Part shown: positions 1 through 9,156 of the stretch, one piece after another
Position numbering within the stretch: position 1 is the stretch's first letter
Layout of the letters: each line of letters starts with the position of its first letter
Assembly: GCA_030427735.1 (NCBI GenBank)
Contig: JAUIBP010000002.1
Coordinates: 248,001 to 312,000, forward strand
Origin: Bacteroidia bacterium
Lineage (GTDB): Bacteria; Bacteroidota; Bacteroidia; Flavobacteriales; Flavobacteriaceae
Length of the DNA stretch: 64,000 nucleotides
Direction of reading: 5' to 3'
The notes under the pieces: model-generated
The model's database searches: none
Told to the model about the DNA's origin: nothing
What the model saw: the letters and a program-made list of their open reading frames with translations, nothing else
Made by a program: the position numbers and the translations under genes

Positions 1-552
1 ATGGCACAAAAAAGAACACTCCGAAAAGCCAAATATATCCTGCATAAGCAAACCGATTTTAATGCCCCTGAACATATCTGGACGTTTATCGGTGCCTTTT
101 TAGGGATCGGATTATTAGGTTACTTACAAAGCCTAAGATTTTCTGCAGTAGATAACACCTTTCTAATTGGGTCGTTTGGAGCTTCTGCAGTGCTAATTTA
201 CGGTGCCACTAACAGTCCGTTATCGCAACCTAGAAACGTGATCGGCGGACATGTGTTAAGTGCTTTAATAGGGGTTTGCATAGCCAAAGTTATTCCAGAC
301 ACCGACCTTAATTGGTTGGCCTGTGCGCTAGCGGTTTCCCTTTCTATAGTGGTTATGCAAATAACAAAAACCATGCATCCGCCAGGCGGAGCCACTGCTC
401 TTATAGCCAATATAGGCAGCAGTCAAATTAAGGCTTTAGGGTTTTGGTACATTGTTAACCCAGTACTTATTGGTATTCTTCTGCTACTAATTACCGCACT
501 TATTACAAACACTTGGGCTAAAAATAAAGCGTACCGCACAAAAAACAGGTAA
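1..552 (+). CDS. HPP family integral membrane protein
   Basis: Protein of 183 residues with four to five hydrophobic spans (about 28-45, 56-74, 85-100, 108-121 and 149-168). The family-naming His-Pro-Pro motif lies at residues 126-128, followed by a Gly-Gly-Ala-Thr stretch. HPP proteins are inner-membrane proteins; some relatives have been linked to nitrite transport in plastids and cyanobacteria, but the substrate here cannot be read from sequence. The ATG is the first base of the window, so the upstream context and any earlier start are not visible. A new -7 promoter element follows shortly after the stop, so it is probably not co-transcribed with the His-rich gene behind it. Confidence 0.85.
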   Translation: MAQKRTLRKAKYILHKQTDFNAPEHIWTFIGAFLGIGLLGYLQSLRFSAVDNTFLIGSFGASAVLIYGATNSPLSQPRNVIGGHVLSALIGVCIAKVIPDTDLNWLACALAVSLSIVVMQITKTMHPPGGATALIANIGSSQIKALGFWYIVNPVLIGILLLLITALITNTWAKNKAYRTKNR

Positions 553-579
553 CAACCAAGTCCGTGTAAAATTTATCTG

Positions 580-587
580 TATTTTTG
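580..587 (+). promoter_or_regulatory. Bacteroidota -7 promoter element
   Basis: TATTTTTG matches the TAnnTTTG -7 consensus of Flavobacteria. It lies 19 nt before the TTG start at 607 and would begin the transcript carrying the His-rich protein and probably the TonB receptor. Confidence 0.5.
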
Positions 588-606
588 AGACCTTAATCTG
601 AGTGGG

Positions 607-1116
607 TTGGTATTACAGGTAAATTTTAAATCGATACTATTTCAAGGCATCGCATTGGCGCTGGCCGTGTGTTACTTAATATCGCCTTTAAAAACTCAGG
701 TCTTCAACGCCCTACACACCGTTGTACATTATACTGAAACTATTGGGAGCACGCCACAAAACATCAGCTTACTAAGGTATCATGAACACGACGATTTTGG
801 AAACCACAACATTTTTGAAGATGCACCGCCTTTAGCCAACCACACGCATACGGCAACAGGAAAAACCATCAACAACCATTCGCATTCGGTAATAAGTTTT
901 TTTAACCGTATTTTTTTAGCTTCAGAAGATCACGACGACCATCAAAAAACGACTTCAAAAGCAGAAATCGACAAGCATTTTTTAACGCTTCAACAGCAGT
1001 TAACAGCACACACGCATTCAGAATACAAAACACCCTATTGGCACTTAAAAACACTTCAGTATACGTGTCATTTACAAATTACCAGTCCGCCTCCCCAAAA
1101 CGCTTGTACAATATAA
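607..1116 (+). CDS. histidine-rich exported or membrane-anchored protein
   Basis: Protein of 169 residues; no family recognised. The N-terminus (residues about 8-28) is a single hydrophobic segment that can serve as signal peptide or anchor. The rest is rich in His in HxH, HTHT, NHSHS and DHDDH clusters typical of metal-binding or metal-buffering regions. The start is TTG; no ATG exists near the N-terminus, and the -7 element at 580-587 places transcription just upstream. It precedes by 131 nt a TonB-dependent receptor that itself carries an HTHT stretch in its N-terminal domain. From this I infer a role in binding or sensing a divalent metal such as zinc, copper, nickel or cobalt at the cell envelope. 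Confidence 0.65.
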   Translation: MVLQVNFKSILFQGIALALAVCYLISPLKTQVFNALHTVVHYTETIGSTPQNISLLRYHEHDDFGNHNIFEDAPPLANHTHTATGKTINNHSHSVISFFNRIFLASEDHDDHQKTTSKAEIDKHFLTLQQQLTAHTHSEYKTPYWHLKTLQYTCHLQITSPPPQNACTI

Positions 1117-1247
1117 GAACTACAGTTACACGATATGGTTTTCAGCTTTAAAAACCGTTAAGCGTGACGTTATGTAATACCTAAAATTTAAAACTACAAC
1201 ACAAGCTTCTATAACAAATACTACAGAAGCCAAGACCTTTTATATAC

Positions 1248-3476
1248 ATGAAACATATTTTAATATGTGCTTGCTTACTTTTAAGCGGCATGTTGCATGC
1301 GCAACAATTAAACGGTGTTATTACAGATACACTGCATAATCCTATAGAAGATGTAAGCATCTTTAACAAAAACACCCAAAAACACACGCATACCAATCCA
1401 ACAGGGGCTTTTACGCTTCAAAACAGCTCGCCTAACGATACCATTTACATGTCGCGTTTAGGGTATCAGGCACAAACCATCGTACTTACAGCATCAGATT
1501 TAAACACGACAATTGATATAGTTATGCCTGCCGCAAACATGTCGTTAGACCAAGTGATGCTAGTTGGCGAAGTTGATGCCCTAAGCCGATTGGTAGATGT
1601 AAACGTAAAAACCGACCCGGTTAAATCGTCTCAAGACATTCTACGAAAAGTTCCTGGATTAATTATTGGTCAACATGCTGGTGGCGGTAAAGCAGAGCAG
1701 TTATTTTTAAGAGGATTCGATATCGATCACGGCACCGATGTGAGTCTTAGTGTAGACGGTTTACCTGTAAATATGGTGTCGCATGCCCATGGCCAAGGTT
1801 ATTCCGATTTACACTTTGTAATACCAGAAACCGTAGACAATGTAAAGTTTGGAAAAGGACCATATTATGGATCTGTTGGTAACTTTAACACTGCTGGATA
1901 TGTTAATTTGGGACTAAAAAAAACTTTAGATAATAACTACGTATCGTTAGAAGCTGGCCAATTTAATACCTCGCGTATAATGGGCATGCTAAACGTATTA
2001 AATAACGATAAAAGCAGTGCTTATGTGGCATCGGAATTAATGCTTACCGACGGCCCTTTCGACTCGCCACAAGATTTTAACCGCTTTAATATTTTAGGAC
2101 GCTACAATTACAAATTAAGCGGCAATCAAGAACTGAACATTACAACCTCGTATTTCGAGAGTAAATGGGATGCTTCTGGGCAAATACCACAGCGCGCTGT
2201 AGACGATAGTACTATAGACCGATTTGGCGCTATAGACGATACCGAAGGTGGCCAAACCAGCAGAACCAATGTCTTGGTAAATCACACTAAAACCATAGAC
2301 CACGACCAATCGTTTACAACAACGGCTTACCTATCGCAATACAATTTCGAGCTCTACTCTAACTTCACTTATTATCTGGACGATCCCGTTAATGGCGACC
2401 AGATAAGACAAAAAGAGAATCGTTTAATCGCTGGTGCCAGTACACAATACGAACAAAAAAATATAGCACTTGGCGAGTCGACGACATTCAACTATCAAGC
2501 GGGACTCGGTTTTCGATATGACAACGCAGACGATGTAGAACTGTCTCACACCATGAACCGACAAACCACTTTAGACCGCTTAGCACTTGGCGATATAGAC
2601 GAAGTGAATACCTATGGATTTATAAACACCGAATTCCAAACCGGAAAATGGCTGTTCAACCCAGCGGTACGATTAGATTACTTTAAATTTGATTATTACA
2701 ATAAGCTTTCCGAAATCTACGACAACAAAAGTGAAACCCAAGTCCGCGTAAGCCCTAAATTGAATACCATTTATTCGGTAAACCAAAACCTGCAATTATT
2801 CTTAAAAACAGGTATCGGATTTCACTCTAACGACACCAGAGTAGTTGTTGCCGACACCGAATGGCAAACCCTACCTGCTGCTTACGGCGCAGACTTAGGC
2901 GCTATACTAAAACCCACAAATCGTTTGGCCATAAACGCCGCCCTATGGTATTTATATCTGGAACAAGAGTTTGTATATGTTGGCGATGCCGCCATAGTAG
3001 AACCTAGCGGAAAAACACAACGTTTAGGGGTAGATGTTGGCGCGCGCTACCAAGCCCTAGACTGGCTTTATCTGTTCGCCGATGTTAACTACGCCCACGG
3101 CAGAAGCATCGATGATCCTGAAGGCGAAAACTACATTCCTTTAGCGCCAGATTTCACCTCGGCAGGAGGTATTATTATCGATAATTTAGGAAGATTCTCC
3201 GGAGGCCTAAACTACAGGTATATTGACGACAGACCAGCAAACGAAGACGATTCTATTGTTGCGGAAGGCTATTTTGTTACCGATTGCAATGTGAATTATC
3301 AATGGAAAAACTGGACCTATAGCATTATTATAGAAAACCTGTTTAATACCGAATGGAACGAAACCCAATTCGCTACCGAAAGTCGTTTATATAACGAACC
3401 AGAGCCTGTAGACGAAATCCATTTTACACCTGGAACCCCATTCTATATCCGCGGAAAAATAGCTTTAACCTTTTAA
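1248..3476 (+). CDS. TonB-dependent outer-membrane receptor (putative metal uptake)
   Basis: Protein of 742 residues. Residues 1-18 form a signal peptide ending Leu-His-Ala. Residues about 20-105 form a carboxypeptidase-regulatory-like beta domain containing His-Thr-His-Thr at 46-49. A TonB plug domain covers about 120-230 and the remainder is the 22-strand barrel ending in Phe. The plug contains a conserved stretch rich in His and Gly (Ser-His-Ala-His-Gly-Gln-Gly). TonB receptors import scarce ligands such as siderophores, vitamins, glycans or metal complexes using proton-motive force. The His-rich gene just upstream suggests a metal rather than a glycan ligand; there is no SusD partner. The specific ligand is inference only. 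Confidence 0.85.
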   Translation: MKHILICACLLLSGMLHAQQLNGVITDTLHNPIEDVSIFNKNTQKHTHTNPTGAFTLQNSSPNDTIYMSRLGYQAQTIVLTASDLNTTIDIVMPAANMSLDQVMLVGEVDALSRLVDVNVKTDPVKSSQDILRKVPGLIIGQHAGGGKAEQLFLRGFDIDHGTDVSLSVDGLPVNMVSHAHGQGYSDLHFVIPETVDNVKFGKGPYYGSVGNFNTAGYVNLGLKKTLDNNYVSLEAGQFNTSRIMGMLNVLNNDKSSAYVASELMLTDGPFDSPQDFNRFNILGRYNYKLSGNQELNITTSYFESKWDASGQIPQRAVDDSTIDRFGAIDDTEGGQTSRTNVLVNHTKTIDHDQSFTTTAYLSQYNFELYSNFTYYLDDPVNGDQIRQKENRLIAGASTQYEQKNIALGESTTFNYQAGLGFRYDNADDVELSHTMNRQTTLDRLALGDIDEVNTYGFINTEFQTGKWLFNPAVRLDYFKFDYYNKLSEIYDNKSETQVRVSPKLNTIYSVNQNLQLFLKTGIGFHSNDTRVVVADTEWQTLPAAYGADLGAILKPTNRLAINAALWYLYLEQEFVYVGDAAIVEPSGKTQRLGVDVGARYQALDWLYLFADVNYAHGRSIDDPEGENYIPLAPDFTSAGGIIIDNLGRFSGGLNYRYIDDRPANEDDSIVAEGYFVTDCNVNYQWKNWTYSIIIENLFNTEWNETQFATESRLYNEPEPVDEIHFTPGTPFYIRGKIALTF

Positions 3477-3505
3477 AGTAACACGAATCGCAATAATTAA
3501 ATATG

Positions 3506-3657
3506 AAGACTGTCTAAAAAGTTTAAAAGCGCGTCATTCTGTACTCCTCCGGCAGGCAGGTGGCACAGAATCTCATCTTATTGAGAATCTGAAATCGAAG
3601 ATTCAATGAAGTTAAATAAATTCAGATTGACGAAAAGTTAATTTTTTAGACAGCTTC
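3506..3657. repeat. dispersed palindromic element, copy 1
   Basis: About 150 nt with imperfect terminal inverted repeats (CTGTCTAAAAA at left, its complement at right) and an interior reading CGTCATTCTG...CACAGAATCTC and CTGAA...TTCAG. The same arrangement recurs at 19589-19711, 24701-24837 and 53001-53137. This copy differs by a GC-rich insertion in the first inner hairpin (about 3542-3563). It fills most of the 308-nt gap between the TonB receptor and the next gene. It carries no transposase. Confidence 0.75.
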
Positions 3658-3784
3658 TTTTTATGATTTATACATATTATAAGTGCGTTCAATTTAAAAT
3701 GTATAACAAATAGTTCCTTCAAAAAAATCAAAAGAAATATTGTATATTTAAAGTCTATATAATCAATAACTTAAAACCATTTTT

Positions 3785-4105
3785 ATGAAAACGCTTAACG
3801 TAGATTACGAAGGGCTATCAATTAATTTTAAAGATAGCAACCACCATGATGCCGATATTTTATGGGAACCAACACAAGATGTTGAAATAGACGGTAAATT
3901 ATATAAAGCAGGCGACCATATTCACGTTATGTCTGTTGAATACGATCAAGCAGACGATAATTACTCCCTTTTAAACAAGTTTTTTAACAGTATGCATTTA
4001 GAAATGTCTTCTACAGATTTTGAAGCATTAAAACAAGCGATAGTCACGCACAAGAACGATTCGACCAATTTATATTTTAACGACCGATTAATTAAAGTAA
4101 ATTAG
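3785..4105 (+). CDS. small acidic hypothetical protein
   Basis: Protein of 106 residues without signal peptide or membrane span; acidic, with a His-His near residue 20 and alternating polar/hydrophobic segments suggesting a small beta-rich cytoplasmic fold with a C-terminal helix. No family recognised. The ATG follows an AT-rich leader, and a perfect 13-bp hairpin terminator follows the stop by 7 nt, so this is a monocistronic transcript. The clean gene-terminator arrangement supports a real gene. Confidence 0.65.
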   Translation: MKTLNVDYEGLSINFKDSNHHDADILWEPTQDVEIDGKLYKAGDHIHVMSVEYDQADDNYSLLNKFFNSMHLEMSSTDFEALKQAIVTHKNDSTNLYFNDRLIKVN

Positions 4106-4112
4106 TTGTTAT

Positions 4113-4155
4113 AAAAAACCTTCAACGCGATTTACAATAGCATTGAAGGTTTTTT
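4113..4155 (+). terminator. Rho-independent terminator
   Basis: Perfect 13-bp stem (4113-4125 with 4143-4155), 17-nt loop, with A-run and T-run at the stem ends, immediately after the 106-residue gene. It would also work on the minus strand. Confidence 0.85.
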
Positions 4156-4291
4156 ATTGCTTTCTATAGCAATTTCAAACAACCCAGGTTTACATATCTA
4201 CTAGATAAACACAACCCGAGCCGAGAGGTTAATAAGTAACTAGACGTTACACAGTCTCAGATCGAAAAGTCGACAAAGACCTAATCGTGTT

Positions 4292-4384
4292 TTAAACAAT
4301 TAAAAAATACGCCCCTACAAACATAATAATATACATAAGTATAATTACGGTCTGCAATCTGTATTTGTACCATTTTGAATGCAT
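4292..4384 (-). CDS. candidate 30-residue single-span membrane protein
   Basis: An ATG at 4384 opens a 30-codon frame: a basic N-terminus (Lys, Tyr, Arg within the first ten residues) followed by one continuous hydrophobic helix (about residues 12-30) ending Phe-Leu-Ile-Val. This positive-inside, single-helix architecture is typical of small bacterial membrane proteins. It sits alone in the 480-nt gap between the 106-residue gene and tRNA-Asn. No clear -7 element was found upstream. Could be a chance frame in AT-rich DNA. Confidence 0.35.
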   Translation of the reverse strand: MHSKWYKYRLQTVIILMYIIMFVGAYFLIV

Positions 4385-4480
4385 AGTGTTAGTTAGTTTT
4401 TGTGGTTAAAGGTTGTATTGGTTTTGCTCATAGTTAAGGGCAAATCCCTTACATTACAAGCTTAGGTTAATGTAGTAACG

Positions 4481-4498
4481 CTAAAACTATAGTTTTAG
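4481..4498. repeat. perfect 18-bp palindrome
   Basis: CTAAAACTATAGTTTTAG is self-complementary over 18 bp. It lies 97 nt upstream of the 30-residue ORF start and downstream of the tRNA-Asn terminator. It may be an operator or a small hairpin; nothing else in the gap from 4385 to 4547 was recognised apart from a 6-bp hairpin at 4435-4451. Confidence 0.5.
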
Positions 4499-4547
4499 TG
4501 TATAAAAAATATTTTTTTAACATCACCAATTAAAAAAGTAGCATATA

Positions 4548-4578
4548 CAAAAAAAGCCTCTCATTTCTGAAAGGCTTT
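4548..4578 (-). terminator. terminator of tRNA-Asn
   Basis: On the minus strand, a 7-bp stem AAAGCCT/AGGCTTT with an 11- to 12-nt loop followed by a T-run, 12 nt beyond the tRNA 3' end. Confidence 0.7.
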
Positions 4579-4589
4579 CTGTAAGCTTG

Positions 4590-4663
4590 CTCCCCCTCTT
4601 GGGCTCGAACCAAGGACCCTTTGATTAACAGTCAAATGCTCTAACCAACTGAGCTAAGGAGGA
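4590..4663 (-). tRNA. tRNA-Asn (GTT)
   Basis: Read on the minus strand the 74 nt fold as a full cloverleaf: acceptor TCCTCCT with AGGGGGA (one G-T wobble), D arm starting AGCTCAGTTGG, anticodon loop with GTT, and T arm CTTGG-TTCGAGC-CCAAG. The discriminator is G. CCA is not encoded; only CA follows. Confidence 0.97.
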
Positions 4664-4731
4664 GTGTTTTGCTTTTGCGAGTGCAAATATATATCATCAT
4701 TTCGAACTCACCAAACTTTTTTTTATTTTTT

Positions 4732-6078
4732 TTATTTAAATAAAGCTTTAAAAATATCGTTTCCATTCGCAAATAACACTAACGCTATGAGAATGAAGAA
4801 TCCAACCATTTGCGCATACTCCATAAATTTATCGCTAGGTTTACGTCCGGAAATCATTTCGTATAATAAAAACATAACATGACCACCATCTAAAGCCGGA
4901 ATAGGTAATAAATTTAGTACACCAAGCATAATAGATAAAAAGGCCGTAATACCCCAAAAGGCTTCCCAACTCCAAGTATTTGGAAAGATATCGAAAATAG
5001 CTTTAAATCCTCCCACACCTTTGTACGCCCCTGTATTAGGATTAAAAATCATTCCTAACTGCGTCCAATACGACGAGATTTGTTCTGTAAACATGTTCGC
5101 ACCAACACCAATACTTTCTCCAAAAGAATACGATTTGGTTACGATGTTATAGTAGCCTAATTTTTCTAACGTTTTACCGCTTGCATTAGAATACGCAGCA
5201 ATTTCGAATTTACCGTCTTCATCTACCTGAAGCGTTCTGCTTATAGGCTTCGTATCTCGCAAGGCTTCAACTTGAACTGTTTGCCCTTTCAATTGTGCTA
5301 AAAAAGGCGCGTATTCATCGTAATACTTTAATTTGGTGTTATTAATTCCGGTAATAATATCACCTTGTTTTAAATCGACATTTTTATTTAAAGACGAATC
5401 TGGTACTTGGGCCACCACAAAAGGTATACGTAACTGAAAAAAGGTTTTATCGTCCCCAGTGCTTAATTGCCCTAAAAAGTCTTCGGGTGTTGTAATGGTT
5501 TTTTCTACCCCATCGCGCTCTAAAACTATGGTTTTTGCTTCGATTAACTTAGCACGCAAATCGGAATAGTTTTCTACAGTTTCGTTATTTACTGAAACTA
5601 CCTTATCGCCTGTCTGCGCCCCCATTTCTATAAGTAACGGATTGGTAATCCAATAGCCATCCTTAATACTACTTGTTGCAATATCGGTTTCGCCGTAAGC
5701 AAAAGCCATAAACATATAAATGAGCGCGGCCAAAATAAAGTTTACAGTAACACCACCTAACATAATGATTAAACGCTGCCAAGCTGGTTTGCTTCTAAAC
5801 TCCCATGGTTCTGGATCTTTAGCCATTTGCTCAGTATCCATACTCTCATCTATCATTCCAGATATTTTTACATATCCGCCTAAAGGCAACCAACCAATAC
5901 CGTATACCGTTTCGCCAATTTTCTTTTTAAATAGCGAAAACTTAACATCAAAAAACAAATAGAATTTCTCTACTCGGGTTTTAAATAGTTTTGCAGGAAT
6001 AAAATGCCCCAATTCGTGTAAGACAATAAGTAGGGAAAGACTCAATAAAAATTGAGAGATTTTAATTAAAAACTCCAT
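4732..6078 (-). CDS. rseP: RIP metalloprotease RseP (site-2 protease, M50B)
   Basis: Protein of 448 residues, normal for the family. The zinc-binding HExxH is HELGH at residues 21-25 in the first membrane helix; the second active-site motif Leu-Asp-Gly-Gly-His lies near residue 400. PDZ region(s) occupy roughly residues 150-290 between the membrane parts. RseP cuts membrane-embedded substrates such as anti-sigma factors and leftover signal peptides, in the inner membrane. A -7 element (TATTTTTG on the minus strand, 6103-6110) lies 25 nt before the ATG. The downstream tRNA is a separate unit. Confidence 0.95.
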   Translation of the reverse strand: MEFLIKISQFLLSLSLLIVLHELGHFIPAKLFKTRVEKFYLFFDVKFSLFKKKIGETVYGIGWLPLGGYVKISGMIDESMDTEQMAKDPEPWEFRSKPAWQRLIIMLGGVTVNFILAALIYMFMAFAYGETDIATSSIKDGYWITNPLLIEMGAQTGDKVVSVNNETVENYSDLRAKLIEAKTIVLERDGVEKTITTPEDFLGQLSTGDDKTFFQLRIPFVVAQVPDSSLNKNVDLKQGDIITGINNTKLKYYDEYAPFLAQLKGQTVQVEALRDTKPISRTLQVDEDGKFEIAAYSNASGKTLEKLGYYNIVTKSYSFGESIGVGANMFTEQISSYWTQLGMIFNPNTGAYKGVGGFKAIFDIFPNTWSWEAFWGITAFLSIMLGVLNLLPIPALDGGHVMFLLYEMISGRKPSDKFMEYAQMVGFFILIALVLFANGNDIFKALFK

Positions 6079-6152
6079 ATTTTGCTAAAAAATTTCAAGG
6101 CACAAAAATAACCTTTTAAAGCTATTAATAAAATTAAACCTTTATTATAATA

Positions 6153-8087
6153 TTAGTTTTTTATTATGGTTTTATACACTACCCCTTTATTAGTCTGTAT
6201 TTTAATAAAAAGCAGTCCGTTGGCATAGCTGGAAACATCTAATTGATGCACCCAATTTGAAGTCGATAAGGTTTGGCCCAAGGCATTATACACGCGTATT
6301 CCGTGCACTTGAAGCGCAGCAGGTTTTTCTAAATACACGATATGATTTGAAGGATTAGGATAAACCTGAATATCATTCTGTATTTGAGAATCGCTTACCC
6401 CGAGTGTTAAGTTGTTGTTATTAGAAATGATATCGTTATCGACATTAAACAAAGCATTACTCACTTTAAAATCTACTGTTTCGTTAAACACCTGATTGTT
6501 TACAGTATGATCTAAAACCAAATCTAAAACTTCGCCTGACGCACCTAATAACCTAATGGGCACTCCAGCTTCGAAAAAGGAGACCGAACTATGGCTTTGG
6601 ATTTGATTGATTGTAATAGACACATTGGTTTCGGTCGTTTGATCGACAATAATAGTATAACTCGGATAGCCTTCTCCGTAAACCCAGTCGTTAAAAAATG
6701 CAGTTAAATCTTGCCCTGTACTCGTTTGCAAAACCGATTGTAAATCGGCTGTTTTAGCGTAACCAAAGGCCAGCGCCTCATCTTGTAAGTAATCTTTTAA
6801 TCCCTTATAAAAAGCCTCGTCACCTAATTTCTTTCGTAACATGTGCAAAACCATAGCGCCTTTGTTATAACTTAATCGGCTGCTGAAAATTCTATTAACA
6901 CTTAAGGTATCGGTATCCGATAAATAAACGGCTCCATCGGTTCTAGATGTAATATTACTGATGCGCTCGGCTTTCCATGCGTTAAAATAATCTTCGCCAT
7001 CTAAATCTTCAATAACTAAACCCGACAAATAAGTTGCAAAACCTTCGTTTAACCAAATGTCTTTCCAACTGCCGCAGGTAACCTTATTGCCAAACCATTG
7101 ATGCGCCAATTCGTGAGCGATTAAATTTCTATTAAAACTCCCCATAAAAGACACTGTAGTATGCTCCATACCACCACCCCAGCCAAACTGGGCATGGCCA
7201 TATTTTTCATCGGCATACGGATATTCTTCAAATAAATTGGTAAATAAATTCATAATATCTACAGTTACCGGAGTACTATTTTTGGCGTAGTCTAAATTTT
7301 CTGGATACACATAATTAACAATCTCGAACGGATTGCCATTATTCGCTACAGTATGATTGTAAATATCGTAATTGGTTACCGCCATCGCAATTAAATAGGC
7401 CGGAATCGGGTGTCGGTGTTTATAACGTGTTGTTTTAAAATCGCCATCTATTTCCTGACTCAGCTCGACACCGTTAGCAACAGCATAATACGGATCTGAA
7501 TCGGCATTAAATCGCGGAGTTTTAATATAAACATCTATCGAATCTATCTTATCTATCAAATCTTGTTTACAGGGCCACCAAGCTTTTGCACCGTAAGGCT
7601 CCGACAAAGTCCACACGATAGGTTTACCATTGTGTTCGGATTGCTCGAAAGCACCAAAACCAGAAGCCACTGGATTGCCCGAATACGAAATAGACAACGA
7701 ATCTAACACACCTGCTTGTTGTGTTTCTGGTAAAAGTACAACCACCTCATCGTCATCATTTTGGGTAAAACTTAAAGCATTGCCATTTTTGGTAACTCCC
7801 GAAACCGTCATGTTACTGGTTAACTCGAAAGTAATGCGATCTAAATTCTCTTTAGCCAAAAAATACGATGTTACTGTTCCCGATATAAATGCTTCTGCGG
7901 GATCGACTTCCAGCTCCAATTTATGGTATTTTAAATCGTAATTACCCGTATTGGCATTCGCCCTAAATGTTTGTCGGTGTAACGCCGATTTTGCTTCCGA
8001 TTCCTGAATTTGCTTCAAATCGTTGTTAAAATTCTGAGAAAACACAGCAAGAGGCAAACACCAAAAAGCAAGTATTAATCTTTTCAT
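6153..8087 (-). CDS. M1 family aminopeptidase with T9SS sorting domain
   Basis: I place the start at the ATG at 8087 (644 residues) because it begins a typical signal peptide ending Val-Phe-Ser-Gln; an in-frame ATG at 8117 would add ten residues that spoil it. The M1 exopeptidase motif GGMEHT (variant of GxMEN) is near residue 305, the zinc site HELAH at about 325-329, and the third ligand Glu in LNEGF about 18 residues later. The last 75 or so residues form a type A C-terminal sorting domain (YPNPS...), which directs export by the type IX secretion system. It therefore acts at the cell surface or is released, removing N-terminal residues from external peptides. Confidence 0.93.
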   Translation of the reverse strand: MKRLILAFWCLPLAVFSQNFNNDLKQIQESEAKSALHRQTFRANANTGNYDLKYHKLELEVDPAEAFISGTVTSYFLAKENLDRITFELTSNMTVSGVTKNGNALSFTQNDDDEVVVLLPETQQAGVLDSLSISYSGNPVASGFGAFEQSEHNGKPIVWTLSEPYGAKAWWPCKQDLIDKIDSIDVYIKTPRFNADSDPYYAVANGVELSQEIDGDFKTTRYKHRHPIPAYLIAMAVTNYDIYNHTVANNGNPFEIVNYVYPENLDYAKNSTPVTVDIMNLFTNLFEEYPYADEKYGHAQFGWGGGMEHTTVSFMGSFNRNLIAHELAHQWFGNKVTCGSWKDIWLNEGFATYLSGLVIEDLDGEDYFNAWKAERISNITSRTDGAVYLSDTDTLSVNRIFSSRLSYNKGAMVLHMLRKKLGDEAFYKGLKDYLQDEALAFGYAKTADLQSVLQTSTGQDLTAFFNDWVYGEGYPSYTIIVDQTTETNVSITINQIQSHSSVSFFEAGVPIRLLGASGEVLDLVLDHTVNNQVFNETVDFKVSNALFNVDNDIISNNNNLTLGVSDSQIQNDIQVYPNPSNHIVYLEKPAALQVHGIRVYNALGQTLSTSNWVHQLDVSSYANGLLFIKIQTNKGVVYKTIIKN

Positions 8088-8137
8088 AATTATTATATAA
8101 GGTTTTAAAAATACCATTATTAATTAATAATGAATTG

Positions 8138-8145
8138 TATTTTTG
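8138..8145 (+). promoter_or_regulatory. -7 element for the SCO1/SenC gene
   Basis: TATTTTTG, 28 nt before the ATG at 8173, in the divergent gap with the M1 peptidase gene. Confidence 0.45.
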
Positions 8146-8172
8146 TAAAGAATTCTTTTTACCCCTTGCCTA

Positions 8173-8847
8173 ATGTTATCATTCTTTAAAGCATACAAAT
8201 CGTTTGCTATTGTATTTGCCATCATATCGCTCATCATTATCGCTATCATTTACAATATTTTAGATGTTCAAAAACCGCTTCCTATCTATCAACCCGCACA
8301 AGTTGCCCAAGATTTAGTGGATAGCAGTTTAATAGATGTAAAAAAATATCATAAAATCGCCCATTTTAGTCTTATCAATCAAAACGGAAAAACCATAACC
8401 GAAAACGATTATAAAAATAAAATTTACGTTGCCGATTTCTTTTTTACGACCTGCCAAACCATTTGCCCGATTATGACAGACCACATGGTACAAATTCAAA
8501 AAGAAATACGTAACGACAACGAAGTTATGTTGCTTTCGCACACCGTAACCCCAGAAATAGATACCGTTGCACAACTAAAACGCTATGCGATACAAAAAGG
8601 TGTAGACGATACGAAATGGAATTTAGTAACTGGCAACAAAAAAGACATTTACGATTTAGCACGAAAGAGTTATTTAGCAGTAAAGACAACAGGGAATGGC
8701 GATGAATACGATATGATTCACACCGAAAACTTTATGCTTATAGACAAAAAAAGACAAATTCGAGGCTTTTACGATGGCACCGACCCTAAGGCCATACAAC
8801 AGTTACTAGACGATATAAAAATCTTAAAACAGGAATATAAAAAGTAG
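8173..8847 (+). CDS. SCO1/SenC family copper chaperone/thiol protein
   Basis: Protein of 224 residues with an N-terminal membrane anchor (about 10-29) and a periplasmic thioredoxin-like domain. The copper/redox ligands CxxxC are Cys94 and Cys98 and the distal His is His183, as in SCO proteins that deliver copper to the CuA site of cytochrome c oxidase. No oxidase genes are in the window. It is divergent from the M1 peptidase and followed by a separate feo promoter. Confidence 0.93.
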   Translation: MLSFFKAYKSFAIVFAIISLIIIAIIYNILDVQKPLPIYQPAQVAQDLVDSSLIDVKKYHKIAHFSLINQNGKTITENDYKNKIYVADFFFTTCQTICPIMTDHMVQIQKEIRNDNEVMLLSHTVTPEIDTVAQLKRYAIQKGVDDTKWNLVTGNKKDIYDLARKSYLAVKTTGNGDEYDMIHTENFMLIDKKRQIRGFYDGTDPKAIQQLLDDIKILKQEYKK

Positions 8848-8885
8848 AATTTTGGTTTCCATTTTTTTAGCACTTCAATTTATCT

Positions 8886-8893
8886 TACTTTTG
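8886..8893 (+). promoter_or_regulatory. -7 element for the feo operon
   Basis: TACTTTTG matches TAnnTTTG and lies 26 nt before the TTG start of feoA. Confidence 0.5.
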
Positions 8894-8919
8894 CCTCTTT
8901 AAAATCAATCTAAATAAGC

Positions 8920-9156
8920 TTGCAAACAACTTTAGCACATCTAAAACGCGGAGAAACAGCTGTAATAACAGATGTATCGTCTATACACATTCCTTTAAAA
9001 TTATTAGAAATGGGTTGCTTACCAGGCAATGAAGTAGAATTGGTACAAATCGCTCCTTTTAAAGACCCGATTTACTTTAATATTAACGGATCGCATTTGG
9101 CCATTAGAAAAGAAACCGCAAGCCATATTTTAATTGAAATGATATCGCATGAGTAA
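8920..9156 (+). CDS. feoA: ferrous iron transport protein FeoA
   Basis: Protein of 78 residues forming one SH3-like FeoA domain, with the characteristic Leu-Lys-Arg-Gly start, the Leu-x-x-Met-Gly-Cys-x-Pro-Gly turn and the terminal Ala-x-x-Ile segment. It starts with TTG; the stretch it opens aligns with known FeoA N-termini and no ATG is available. FeoA is a small cytoplasmic protein needed for FeoB function. Its stop overlaps the feoB start by 8 nt. Confidence 0.92.
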   Translation: MQTTLAHLKRGETAVITDVSSIHIPLKLLEMGCLPGNEVELVQIAPFKDPIYFNINGSHLAIRKETASHILIEMISHE

